Of a stretch of 64,000 nucleotides of DNA, positions 46,801-54,697 are shown one piece after another; position 1 is the stretch's first letter; the number at the start of each line of letters is the position of its first letter. The position numbers and the translations under genes are program-made. The notes below the pieces were generated by a model. It ran no database searches, had not been told where the DNA came from, and saw only the letters and a program-made list of their open reading frames with translations. Origin of the DNA: Alphaproteobacteria bacterium SO-S41 (lineage in GTDB: Bacteria > Pseudomonadota > Alphaproteobacteria > Micropepsales > Micropepsaceae); assembly GCA_019670725.1 (NCBI GenBank), contig AP024629.1, positions 434,001 through 498,000 on the forward strand, in the 5' to 3' direction.

Positions 46801-49202
46801 CCCATACGCAGCGCGCGGTCATCTATCACGGCACGCAGGAGAGCCCGAGCGCCATCACCGGCGTTGCGATTTCGCCAAGCGGCAATCAGGTCATCCTGAT
46901 CGGCAACGGCTATGCCTCGGTCTATGACAGCGCCGGCACCTTTGTGCAGCAGATCAATATCGACAACGCCTTCCTCTACCGCGTGGTCTACACGCCGGAC
47001 GGGTCGAGCGTAATCTACACCGCCGGCAAGAACGCCTATGCGGCGCGGTCCTCCGACTTCGTCGTCACCAAGACTTTCTCGGGGCATACTTTCGACGTGC
47101 GCGAGCTTTCGCTCTCGTCGGACGGCAAGCGGATGCTGACCGCGGCGGGCGACAACACGCTGCGCCTGTGGGACGTCGATTCCGCGTCCACGCTCCGTAT
47201 CTACCGTTCCCCCAAGGGCAGCATCGCCACCGGCGGCCTCAGCCTCAGCTCCGACGGCAACTACGTCGCTGCGGTGTTCGATGACGGCAACGCGGTCGTC
47301 TGGGCGGTTGAAGGCCTCTCGCCGGCCTCTGCCCGCGTCGTGCACGACTGGAACATCAACTCGATCGTCTGGAGTCCCGACGGCCAATACGTGCTGACCA
47401 CCGCCAACGAATCCGCCGGCGGGCGCGCGGTGCTGTCCGACGTCGAGACGGGGCATCCCGAATTCAGCCTGCCGGCCAGCGACGACCCGCTGCCTGCGGC
47501 CAGCGACATGAGCAGCGCGATCTTCACGCCGGACGGCACCAAGATCGTGACGGGCGACAATCTCGGCCGCATCCGCCTGTGGACGGCGTCGACGGGCGAC
47601 CCGGTCCGGGTCATCGGCCAGGGTCCCGAGGGCTACAACATCAACTGGGTGGTGATGACGCCCGACGGCAAATACGTGCTGGGCACGCGTTACGGCGGCA
47701 TCGGCGTCTATGCGTTCGACAAGACCGAAGCGCCGGAGGAACGCGTCTTCAACGCGCCCAATGCGGCGCTCTTTACCGCGGCGATCAGTCCCGACGGCAC
47801 GCGCGTCGCGACCGGCGCGTCGGACGGGCGGGTGTTCATCTGGGATTTCGCGACCGGCAAGCTGTTGTTCGAGCGGCGCGAGGACCGCAGCCAGATCAAC
47901 TCGGTGAACTTCTCGCCCGACAGCAAGCATCTCGTCACGGCATCGAGCGACCGTACGATCCGGGTGTGGGATGTCGAAACCGGCGCTTCGACGCTGCTGC
48001 TGACCGGCCATGACGATCTGGTGCTGTGGGCGGCCTATAGCGCCGATGGCCAGCGCATCGCCTCGTCCGGGTTCGATGCGACGGTGAAGGTATGGGACGC
48101 CGCAACCGGCGCAGAACTGCTGAGCTATACGGGCCCGGGCAAACCGTTCCGCGTCGCGGTCTTCAATCCCGACGGCACGACACTGGCGGCGGGCGGCGAC
48201 GACTTCCGGCTCTATCTCTGGAAACTGCCGGAGAAGAATTTCGCCAACACGCCGACGGCGGGGCCGATCCTCAAGGCCCAGCTCGACGCCGATGACGGCA
48301 AGATGCTGAAGGAAATGCTGGCCTGGGCGCCGCTGACGGTTTCCAAGCCGCTCAGCCCGACCGACCGGCGCGACAACTTCCTCGAAGCCGATCCTGGCGT
48401 GCGGACGTTCGATCCGCGGGCCGATGCCTGTCACCAGCTCGCCGCCTTCCAGTCCGACCCGCAGCGCCTGGCGCCTGGCGTTCGCGCCGACGATCTCTAT
48501 GGCGTCGATGCGGAAGCGGCGTGCCGTCTAGCGCTGAAAACGACACCGGACGACCCGCGGCTTCATCTTCAGCTGGGCCGGGCGCTGCTGGTGCAGGACA
48601 AGACCGATGAAGGCCGCAAGGAAGTCCAGCTCGCCGTCGATGCGGGCTATCCCGGCGCGATCTACTTCCTCGGCCTCTATCTGACCGATCCGAGCATCCC
48701 CGGCCTCACGACCGACGATGTGAAGCACGGCTTTGAGCTGGTGCGCAAAGCCTGGGACATGGGCCTTGCCGATGCCGGCGACCGGCTCGCACAGTTCACT
48801 CTGTCGGGCCGCAAGACCGACGACGGGCAGGAGATCATCAAGCAGGACGAGCCGGCCGCGATCGCGCTCTACAAGCAGGCCTCGGAAAAGGGCTCGTGGT
48901 ACTCGTCCAATGCGTTGGCGCAGAAGAGCGAGTTCGGCGAGAACGGTGTCACTCAGGACATGCTGGAAGCGCTGTTCTACTATGCGCTGGCCGCTCGTCA
49001 GGTCGAAGTGCAGGGCCTGGTCGAGACGACGGAAACGAAGTGGTCCTCATACCTCTTCTCGCGTCGCGCCTCGATCGCCCGGCAGTTGATCCGTGACGGG
49101 AAAAGCGCCGAGGTCGCAGCGGTCGCCGACCGCGTGAGCGCCTGGAAGATGCCGGCCGACGCGCCTGCGACCCCGGCCGGACCGGCGCCGGCCACGCAAT
49201 AG
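43863..49202 (+). CDS. DUF4062/TIR-like - STAND NTPase (nSTAND1) - TM - WD40 - Sel1 protein
   Basis: 1779 residues. Residues 1-195 are a Rossmann-like DUF4062/TIR-like domain (LRIFISSPGDVSAERR, SDIVVLILWSRLGTP, GTEWEYEDAL). The NTPase at about 215-640 has Walker A GASGSGKSS (Lys261), Walker B ALVLDQLEEIF (Asp376), an arginine sensor region (VWVIATMRSDF) and a winged-helix-like DPGSLPLVSFMLDALYK. A hydrophobic helix spans 700-723, then a Glu/Ala-rich coiled coil. WD40-like blades run from about 827 to 1456; I count 15 by eye, consistent with two propellers. Sel1/TPR-like repeats end the protein. If the helix is real, the WD40 half is periplasmic. The start follows the APH gene divergently; GC content resembles the neighbours. 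Likely a sensor-switch protein of the STAND type. Confidence 0.88.
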   Translation: MPKPLRIFISSPGDVSAERRRSALVVESLKKEFARFFDITAYLWEHEAMLATGHFQDVIEPPSQSDIVVLILWSRLGTPLPVNSGKREYRGLDGRAPVTGTEWEYEDALAANRDKGAPDLLVYRSNREPQISLRDPQKKQLAENQWTALEDFWSRYFQAGGVFLSAYHGFDDLEDFGDMLEAHLRQLIRSRIEKGRIEAGSDVRATWMQSPFRGLSSYEFEHAPIFFGRGAAQLKAVEQVVKNANEGKAFLLVLGASGSGKSSLVRAGLLPNLFARGVADGAGLWRRAIFKPGDADGNLFLGLARTLTEDRVKEGVGLPEILGPGVTLEQLENALRRSVDDPGFVFTPALGKVSSEARAAGKIMGHESAKLALVLDQLEEIFTDASISTEERNTFIRLIGSLAKSGQVWVIATMRSDFWHKAAASPELVALAEGLGRMDLLPPSQAELAEMIRRPAAAAGLSFEDHSETRVGLDGVIAEEASRDPGSLPLVSFMLDALYKTDVEKSKGAVLTYGTYEALGGIKGAIATRADEILNAQPADVQAALPSVLRALVTVDSDRDQNATARTAPLNAFPAGSPRRALVDAFLDPAARLLIADGDGGEARIRVAHEALINHWTRAREQINRDRRDLETRTRLEEDEQLWRAAPAAEKPARLLEGLALEEGKDLVVKWSDELPQSLKDYIEESRKTANLKRNRRTRILTAVAAVMAVLAIGAGVLGIFALRQEALAQAESERAQAESERAKSAEDQAEERLKDTQRGSARLVARQSYLASHGGYSELALALAVESVRIAQQAGGELPLASLAALQHAASTDTIVSVLADSNGSLGALSFGADPGVIYTGGNGTLTVWNTFLGTERAFFGTNEVGFVTSDADDAGHYLVNAYNDKTLQVFDASTFETVGNMLTFDAGLTMVEIDRNGREILVADDAGAIHFIDAATQQPIASEKAHDAPLGDMKIADNLSIAVTADSAGKAVIWDLATHTQRAVIYHGTQESPSAITGVAISPSGNQVILIGNGYASVYDSAGTFVQQINIDNAFLYRVVYTPDGSSVIYTAGKNAYAARSSDFVVTKTFSGHTFDVRELSLSSDGKRMLTAAGDNTLRLWDVDSASTLRIYRSPKGSIATGGLSLSSDGNYVAAVFDDGNAVVWAVEGLSPASARVVHDWNINSIVWSPDGQYVLTTANESAGGRAVLSDVETGHPEFSLPASDDPLPAASDMSSAIFTPDGTKIVTGDNLGRIRLWTASTGDPVRVIGQGPEGYNINWVVMTPDGKYVLGTRYGGIGVYAFDKTEAPEERVFNAPNAALFTAAISPDGTRVATGASDGRVFIWDFATGKLLFERREDRSQINSVNFSPDSKHLVTASSDRTIRVWDVETGASTLLLTGHDDLVLWAAYSADGQRIASSGFDATVKVWDAATGAELLSYTGPGKPFRVAVFNPDGTTLAAGGDDFRLYLWKLPEKNFANTPTAGPILKAQLDADDGKMLKEMLAWAPLTVSKPLSPTDRRDNFLEADPGVRTFDPRADACHQLAAFQSDPQRLAPGVRADDLYGVDAEAACRLALKTTPDDPRLHLQLGRALLVQDKTDEGRKEVQLAVDAGYPGAIYFLGLYLTDPSIPGLTTDDVKHGFELVRKAWDMGLADAGDRLAQFTLSGRKTDDGQEIIKQDEPAAIALYKQASEKGSWYSSNALAQKSEFGENGVTQDMLEALFYYALAARQVEVQGLVETTETKWSSYLFSRRASIARQLIRDGKSAEVAAVADRVSAWKMPADAPATPAGPAPATQ

Positions 49203-49208
49203 GCGCGA

Positions 49209-49826
49209 TCAGCTGAGCACGGCGAGGAAGCTGTCCTCGCCGCCGGCTGCGGGGCGCTCGCCGCTGGCCAGTGCCGGTATATCTTCCGCGGTCACGGCGA
49301 GCGCTGAGCGCTCGCCTCTGGCGTCGATCCACAGCACGGGCAGGCGGCGGAAGAGCGCCAGCATCATCGTGTCGTAGGCGCCGGCCTTCAGCGCGGTCGG
49401 CTCGCCGTCCCAGATGGCGATCACGGCGTCCGAGCGCGCCAGCATTTCGCCGCTGGCGGCGATATAGCCCTCTGTGTCGTCGGCAAGATCGAGCCGGTTC
49501 GGCGTGCAGTTCATCGTCCGCGCCGCCAGCATGAGCCGGCGCAGCGTGTCGGTCGGCGGGCCCTTCGCGAAATCGCGCGCATAGTGACCGGCGGGAAACG
49601 GCAGCGGCGCGAAGAGCTCCCAGCCCAGCGCCAGCGCTGCCTCCGCCGCCATGGTGTCGGCGCCTTCGGCGAGCGAACTCACGCAGATGAACCGCCGGGG
49701 CGCGAGACGGGCCTGAACATGCATCATGACGCGGCGGATATCGGCGGCGATGACGTCGAGGCGTTCAGGATTCAACTTGTGCGGACGATGGCCGGTAACG
49801 CCCAGCGCGAATATGGGAATGGTCAT
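49209..49826 (-). CDS. SLOG-like nucleotide-sensing domain protein
   Basis: 205 residues. FALGVTGHRPHKL opens a Rossmann-like fold, SLAEGADTMAAEAALALGWEL matches the SLOG/LOG-like EGAD helix, and FPAGHYARDF plus DAVIAIWDGEPTALKAGAYDT complete the nucleotide-binding pattern. SLOG domains bind or process nucleotide ligands in predicted conflict systems. It is convergent with the nSTAND gene (6 bp apart) and its ATG overlaps the upstream TPR gene stop as ATGA, so the two are translationally coupled. Confidence 0.75.
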   Translation of the reverse strand: MTIPIFALGVTGHRPHKLNPERLDVIAADIRRVMMHVQARLAPRRFICVSSLAEGADTMAAEAALALGWELFAPLPFPAGHYARDFAKGPPTDTLRRLMLAARTMNCTPNRLDLADDTEGYIAASGEMLARSDAVIAIWDGEPTALKAGAYDTMMLALFRRLPVLWIDARGERSALAVTAEDIPALASGERPAAGGEDSFLAVLS

Positions 49827-51001
49827 GCGACCACGTCTTGCTGGCCGAGCGTGGCGGAAATGCGTTTCGCCTGCGCCTTGGTGCCCTCGATGCTGCCGGT
49901 CAACCAGGCATAGTCGGCGAAGGCGGCGGCATAGACGGCACCCGCCTCATCCGTCTGCCCCGCGATCAACAGGGCCTCGGCACGGCTGACGCGGTCGTAG
50001 TACTCGGCAAGCCCGCCATCCTGCGGAACCAGCGAGGCCTTGGTGAGCGCCTCGTCGCGCAGATCCATCGCGGCGGCCACGGTGCCGGCGATGTTTCGCG
50101 CGAGGTCCACCTCGCCGCGATAGACCGCGGTCGCCGCGGCGTTGACGCCGAGATAGGCGTTGATCTTCTTCCCGCGCTCCCACTGCTTCTTGTAGAGGTC
50201 GTGGGCCTTGTCGAGCGCTTTGGTCTGGCTCTGGTCGCGGTCCCAGCGGCGCTTGTAGATGCCGCCGGCGATCCCCGCGGTTTCGTCGTCATCGCCGTAG
50301 CGCTGCAGCAGTTTGCCGGCGGCGGCGACCGCTTCCTCAAGCTTGCCGGTCCGCGAAAGCACGAGCGCTGCGAGCTGCTGATGGCGCTGGTCGCTGCCAT
50401 AGGCTTCGGCGCAGCGCGCGAGCAGATCACCGGCTTCGGCGGCCTTGCCGCAGGCGATCAGCGACTCCGCGCAGAGCATCGCAAGAAAGCGCGAGGAGAG
50501 CGCATCCTCGCGCCGCGCGACGAGGCCATCGACGGCCGGCTTGTCGCCGTCCTCGATACGGGTCAGCAGATCGACCAGCGCGACGACGCTCCAGCCGGGA
50601 TCGATGCGGTTGTTGAGCTGGACGAGTGCGCCGGCGAATTCATCGCCAGGATCGAGGCTCTCGAACCAGCGCAGCATTTCGTGGACGAGCACCATGGCGA
50701 GCTTGGTGTCGTCCTCGGTGGAATTGTCGAGCGTGTGGCGCACCCCGTTGCCCATGCGCCGCAACGTGTGGGCGAGCTCGCGGCCGATCGTGTCGATCAG
50801 CCGGTGCGACTCGATGGTCATGAGATTGGAGAAGATGTTGGGCGAGGGCTTCTGCCCCAGCCGCGCGATCAGTCCGGCGCACATGCCGTCGAGCATCCGC
50901 GCGCAATAGAAGATCACGCCCTCAGGCGCGCTGGCCGGGGGGATGACGACCAGGCGGCGAACCTGGTCCAGGATGATCTTGCGGTCGGCGGGCGCGGCCA
51001 T
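49823..51001 (-). CDS. TRAFs-binding / TPR-S-like helical repeat protein
   Basis: 392 residues from ATG 51001. Residues about 1-120 are helical (VIFYCARMLDGMCAGLIARL). The C-terminal part has GDDDETAGIAGGIYKRRWDRD, LYKKQWERGKKINAYLGVNA and EAGAVYAAAFADYAWLTGSI, which match the pattern of the MAP3K TRAFs-binding/TPR-S family. These proteins accompany SLOG and trypsin-like genes in predicted conflict loci. It shares a 4-bp overlap with the SLOG gene and is divergent from the pseudoprotease gene across 93 bp. The start is moderately certain; ribosome-binding sequence is weak. Confidence 0.75.
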   Translation of the reverse strand: MAAPADRKIILDQVRRLVVIPPASAPEGVIFYCARMLDGMCAGLIARLGQKPSPNIFSNLMTIESHRLIDTIGRELAHTLRRMGNGVRHTLDNSTEDDTKLAMVLVHEMLRWFESLDPGDEFAGALVQLNNRIDPGWSVVALVDLLTRIEDGDKPAVDGLVARREDALSSRFLAMLCAESLIACGKAAEAGDLLARCAEAYGSDQRHQQLAALVLSRTGKLEEAVAAAGKLLQRYGDDDETAGIAGGIYKRRWDRDQSQTKALDKAHDLYKKQWERGKKINAYLGVNAAATAVYRGEVDLARNIAGTVAAAMDLRDEALTKASLVPQDGGLAEYYDRVSRAEALLIAGQTDEAGAVYAAAFADYAWLTGSIEGTKAQAKRISATLGQQDVVA

Positions 51002-51094
51002 GGCGCGAAGATGGCTGCTGACGCTGTCTGAGACAACCTCGTCTTGATCCGCTCGCGGCGGGCGGACTAGCTTCGGACGCTCGGGGGAACGCCA

Positions 51095-52423
51095 ATGGGC
51101 CAGAAGGCCTTGTCCTTTGCCTGGCCGGTTCTGGCGGTCCTCCTGGCGGCCGGCGGATGGTGGCTGATCCGGGCGCCGGAAGCGGAGACGCCCGCGACCT
51201 ATCGCGCGCAAATGGCGGCGCGGGGCGCGACGGCGCCGGTCGCCGATATCGCGGCGGCGGCGCAGGGAAGCGTCTACCTGGTCACGATCGAGTTGCCGAG
51301 CGGCCGGCGCAGTCCTGTCGGCACGGCCTTCGTCGTCGCGCGCCGGGATGGGACGAAGGTGCTCGCGACCTCGGCGCTGGTCGCGGACCTCTTTCGCCGG
51401 GACCTCCAAGCCAATCCCGATTTCAACGGCGGCCGAATGATGGCGGCGCAGCCGAAGCCGCCGGACTATCCCGCGCTGCGCGTCACCGGTGTCGAGGTCC
51501 ATCCCGCCTGGGACGCGCTGGGCGAGGCGGCGCCCTACTGGTCGGCCTATGGCGTCGCGCTGCTGCTGGTCGATGACCCCGCCCGTCTCGGACCGCCGCT
51601 GGCGCTCGCCCGACGCACGGTCCTCGAGACGCTGAAGGCGGGCGATCCCGTCGTCCTCGTTGGGTATGTCGCCCGCGACCTGCCGCTCGGCGACCTGACC
51701 CGCCCGGTGCCCTCGGCCGAGGCCGGGATCGTCACCGCGCTGACCGGTTTCGACCGGACGCGGGGGCCGGATGCCGCCAATCTGCTGATCCAGTCCTCGC
51801 TGGAGGCGGCCGACGGCGCGGCGGGCAGCCCCATGTTGAACGCGGCCGGCGAGGTGGTCGGGCTCTTCAACGACGGCGACCCCTCGGGGCTGCTCTATGG
51901 GCAGGTACGACCGCGTCCCGCCGATCTGCTGGTCAGCACCGGTGCGCGCGGCGATCTCGTGGCCGCGCTGCTGGACGGAACCGCGGCCTCGGATCTTCCC
52001 GGCATTGTTGCGGCGTGGAGCACGGCGGGACTTGACCGACGCGCCGCGGCGCCGGCTCCCGACCAGCTCGTGCAGCTCAAGGCGCGCGCGGGACCGGATG
52101 CCGATATCGTGATGGTGGCCGAGCGGGAGGGGGCGCTTGTGGCGGCCGATCCCCTGTTCCCTGGCGCCCGCGCCGCCTGGTTCGATTTGGACCTGCCGGG
52201 CCCCGGCCTCTATCTCGCGCTGGCCCGTTCGGAGACCGGCGCGCGTGTCGGCGCGGTCCTGCAAGGCCCCGATGGCGCCATCATCGAGGTCGGAACCGTG
52301 GGCGCGCTGGTCTCAAGCTGCATGGTGCGCAGCGAAGGGCCGGCGTCGCTGCGTCTGGGCGTCGTCGGAGACGGCGGCCGGGTGCGTGTCCAGCTCTACC
52401 GGGCCGCGCGGCCGGGCGGCTGA
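51095..52423 (+). CDS. Membrane-anchored trypsin-like pseudoprotease
   Basis: 442 residues. A signal-anchor helix (AWPVLAVLLAAGGWWLI, about 9-25) has no FHA domain before it. The trypsin-like domain (about 50-265) aligns with the proteases at 52671 and 54698, but all triad positions differ: Leu95 replaces His (TSALVADL against NSHVADI and NAHIAEI), Gly153 replaces Asp (AYGVALL against GFDVALL) and Ala243 replaces Ser (GAAGSP against GASGSP). The last 110 residues form the shared beta domain ending in VQLYRAARPGG. It is probably inactive as a protease and may bind ligands or regulate the other two. It is first of the three tandem paralogues. Confidence 0.82.
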   Translation: MGQKALSFAWPVLAVLLAAGGWWLIRAPEAETPATYRAQMAARGATAPVADIAAAAQGSVYLVTIELPSGRRSPVGTAFVVARRDGTKVLATSALVADLFRRDLQANPDFNGGRMMAAQPKPPDYPALRVTGVEVHPAWDALGEAAPYWSAYGVALLLVDDPARLGPPLALARRTVLETLKAGDPVVLVGYVARDLPLGDLTRPVPSAEAGIVTALTGFDRTRGPDAANLLIQSSLEAADGAAGSPMLNAAGEVVGLFNDGDPSGLLYGQVRPRPADLLVSTGARGDLVAALLDGTAASDLPGIVAAWSTAGLDRRAAAPAPDQLVQLKARAGPDADIVMVAEREGALVAADPLFPGARAAWFDLDLPGPGLYLALARSETGARVGAVLQGPDGAIIEVGTVGALVSSCMVRSEGPASLRLGVVGDGGRVRVQLYRAARPGG

Positions 52424-52670
52424 ACCGGGCTTGAATGGGGGATACCGCCCGCGCTGGCGGCATTGCAATAAAGCGGCCGATCCGCGAGGCTGGCGCTGGT
52501 GCCGGTTGGGGCAGGCGGCGCAAATGTCGCAGGCACCACAGACTCCGCGCGTGCGGCGTCGGTATAGACTATCCGCCGGACGGCAGGCCGCTTCACGGCC
52601 GAGCGGCCGGCCATGAGACATGAATTCATCCGTCGCGCGCGGGCGCGGCGGACCATTTGGGGAGACACGT
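52424..52670. other. 247-bp intergenic region before first FHA-protease gene
   Basis: No gene recognised. Short frames on both strands lack family signatures. The only clear element is the GGGGAG ribosome-binding site at 52660-52665 of the next gene; a separate promoter is likely here because the gap is large for an operon. Confidence 0.5.
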
Positions 52671-54563
52671 ATGGGACTCGTCATCAAGTTCTTGGGCCAG
52701 CCTTATCCGGGCCGCGAGATCACGGTGGACGACGCCAAGAGCGAAGTGAAGTTCGGCCGCGGCATCGACTGCGACGTCGGATTTCCCGAAGACATGGCGA
52801 TCGTCAGCCGCGACCATTTCGCGCTGAAGAAGGAGCTGGGCGGCTACAAGTTCGTCATCAACCGCGAAAAGCCGGTCTTCCTGAATGGCCGCCCGGTCTA
52901 TGACGACCAGGACATGCCGAAATCGGCCGAGATCCAGCTGTCGGGACCGACCGGTCCGAAGCTGCGCGTCGAGCGCACCGATGGCGGGCCGAGCAATCAG
53001 GTCAAGACCGAGATCCTGAAGCCCCAGAAGGACCTCGTCGAGGTCGTCCACCAGACGAAGACGCGCGGCAACCGCACGCTCGGCCTCGTCGCCGGCATCG
53101 CGGCGCTCGTCGCCGTGCTGGGCGGCGGCGGCTATCTGATCGCCAAGAGCCTGCAGGACCAGACCCAGCAGCTCGGCACGGACATGGCCGGGGTCAAGGA
53201 AGACCTGATCACCGTCAAGAACGAGCTGCCGGCGCTGAAGGCCCAGACGGCCGCGCTTGCCGGCCAGGCGCCCGCGAACCTCGCCTCGATCATCGAGAAG
53301 AACAAGAACTCGGTCTATCTCGTCTCGATCCAGCTGCCTTCGGGCACGCGCATGGGCGGCGGTACGGCCTCGGTCGTGCTGCTTCCCGACGGGACCAAGG
53401 CGCTGGCGACCAATAGCCACGTCGCCGATATCCTGAAGGACATCGAAAGCGATCCGCGCCTCGCCGGCGCCTCGCTCGTCGCCGTCCAGCCGAAAGCGCC
53501 GGACTACAAGACGTTGAAGGTCACCCACGTGCTGAAGCACCCGGGCTATGACAAGCTGAACGAGTGGCAGCAGAACTACTTCGTCAAGGCGCACACCTTC
53601 TCGGCGCAGCAGATGGAGTTCGTGCCCGGCTTCGACGTCGCTCTGCTCTATGTCGAGGACCAGACGCAGCTCGGCGATCCCCTGACCTACGCCCCGCGCG
53701 CGGAGATGGAGGCCCTGAAGGCCGGCCAGCAGCTTGTGCTGATCGGTTATCCTTCCGAGCAGCTGAACGGCACCGACCTCGCGCGGCCCGAGCCGACCTC
53801 GCAGACCGGCATCATCACCTCGCTGACGACGTTCTTCCTGTCGCAGGGCGAGCCCAAGGATGACCTGCTGATCCAGCATTCGGCCCCTGCCACGGGCGGC
53901 GCCTCGGGCAGCCCGATGTTCAACAACAAGGGCGAGGTTGTCGCGTTCCTGAACGCCGGCAACATCATCATGTACCAGACGCCGGATGGCGGCACGATGC
54001 GCCAGCCCTCCGCCGCGCTCGTCAACTACGCGCAGCGCGCCGACCTGCTGCTCGACGTTGCCGAGGGCAAGGCTGAAGGCAACATGCCGGCCTACGAAAA
54101 GCAGATGAAGGACGCCGACGACGCGCTGACCAAGTCGCCCGACGTCTTCATCAAGGATCTCGTGGCGATCTTCGGCCAGGAAATGGGCGACCAGAAGAAC
54201 GTCACCCAGGTCGCCGAGACCGAAGCGACGATGGACACGCCGGTGCCGTGGCTGAACGGCCGCCGCGGCGCGGGCTTCGAAGTCGAGATCAAGGAACCCG
54301 GCATCTATGTCTTCGCCGGCTCCTCGCTCGACAAGCGCATCGTGCAGGCGTCGATCTACGAGACGCAGGCGGACGGTTCGATCACCCATATCGACGACGG
54401 CGTCGGCCTGACGCCGCACTCCTTTGTGGTCAGCCCGCGCGAAACGCCCGGCAAGATCTTCGTGGTCATCGCCGACATGTCGGCGGCCGATCCCTCGAAG
54501 GATACGAGCCCTCCGGGCAAGGTGAAGATCTGGGTCTATCGCGGCATTCCCGCGGGCGGCTGA
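52671..54563 (+). CDS. FHA - transmembrane - trypsin-like serine protease, copy 1
   Basis: 630 residues from ATG 52671, behind GGGGAG. The FHA domain (about 1-105) has VKFGRGIDCDVG, the phosphothreonine-binding VSRDHF and an LNGRPVYDD Asn loop. One hydrophobic helix follows at about 145-166 (LVAGIAALVAVLGGGGYLI), then a short coiled stretch. The protease domain has His250 (NSHVADI), Asp322 (GFDVALLYVED) and Ser412 (GGASGSP), so the triad is intact. A C-terminal beta domain ends in VKIWVYRGIPAGG. Predicted FHA inside and protease outside. It may respond to phosphorylated partners of the kinase at 56747. Confidence 0.88.
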   Translation: MGLVIKFLGQPYPGREITVDDAKSEVKFGRGIDCDVGFPEDMAIVSRDHFALKKELGGYKFVINREKPVFLNGRPVYDDQDMPKSAEIQLSGPTGPKLRVERTDGGPSNQVKTEILKPQKDLVEVVHQTKTRGNRTLGLVAGIAALVAVLGGGGYLIAKSLQDQTQQLGTDMAGVKEDLITVKNELPALKAQTAALAGQAPANLASIIEKNKNSVYLVSIQLPSGTRMGGGTASVVLLPDGTKALATNSHVADILKDIESDPRLAGASLVAVQPKAPDYKTLKVTHVLKHPGYDKLNEWQQNYFVKAHTFSAQQMEFVPGFDVALLYVEDQTQLGDPLTYAPRAEMEALKAGQQLVLIGYPSEQLNGTDLARPEPTSQTGIITSLTTFFLSQGEPKDDLLIQHSAPATGGASGSPMFNNKGEVVAFLNAGNIIMYQTPDGGTMRQPSAALVNYAQRADLLLDVAEGKAEGNMPAYEKQMKDADDALTKSPDVFIKDLVAIFGQEMGDQKNVTQVAETEATMDTPVPWLNGRRGAGFEVEIKEPGIYVFAGSSLDKRIVQASIYETQADGSITHIDDGVGLTPHSFVVSPRETPGKIFVVIADMSAADPSKDTSPPGKVKIWVYRGIPAGG

Positions 54564-54584
54564 TCGCCTGACCCATCGATAAGG

Positions 54585-54612
54585 AAAGGCCCGCTTCACG
54601 GCGGGCCTTTTC
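54585..54612 (+). terminator. Rho-independent terminator after FHA-protease copy 1
   Basis: AAAGGCCCGC (54585-54594) pairs perfectly with GCGGGCCTTT (54601-54610), with a 6-nt loop and a TTTT end. It lies 21 bp after the stop, so the second FHA gene is probably transcribed from its own promoter. Confidence 0.88.
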
Positions 54613-54697
54613 ATTCGTGCCTGAGACGCGCCGCCGCAGGGTGAGGCCGTGGCCTCGCTGACGGCGCTCACGTAATCTTGCTCCTCGGGAGAACGTC

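Noticed and set aside
45570-48434. 954-codon open frame antisense to the nSTAND gene
   Set aside because: Opposite frame of a WD40 coding region with no motif of its own; compositional artefact.
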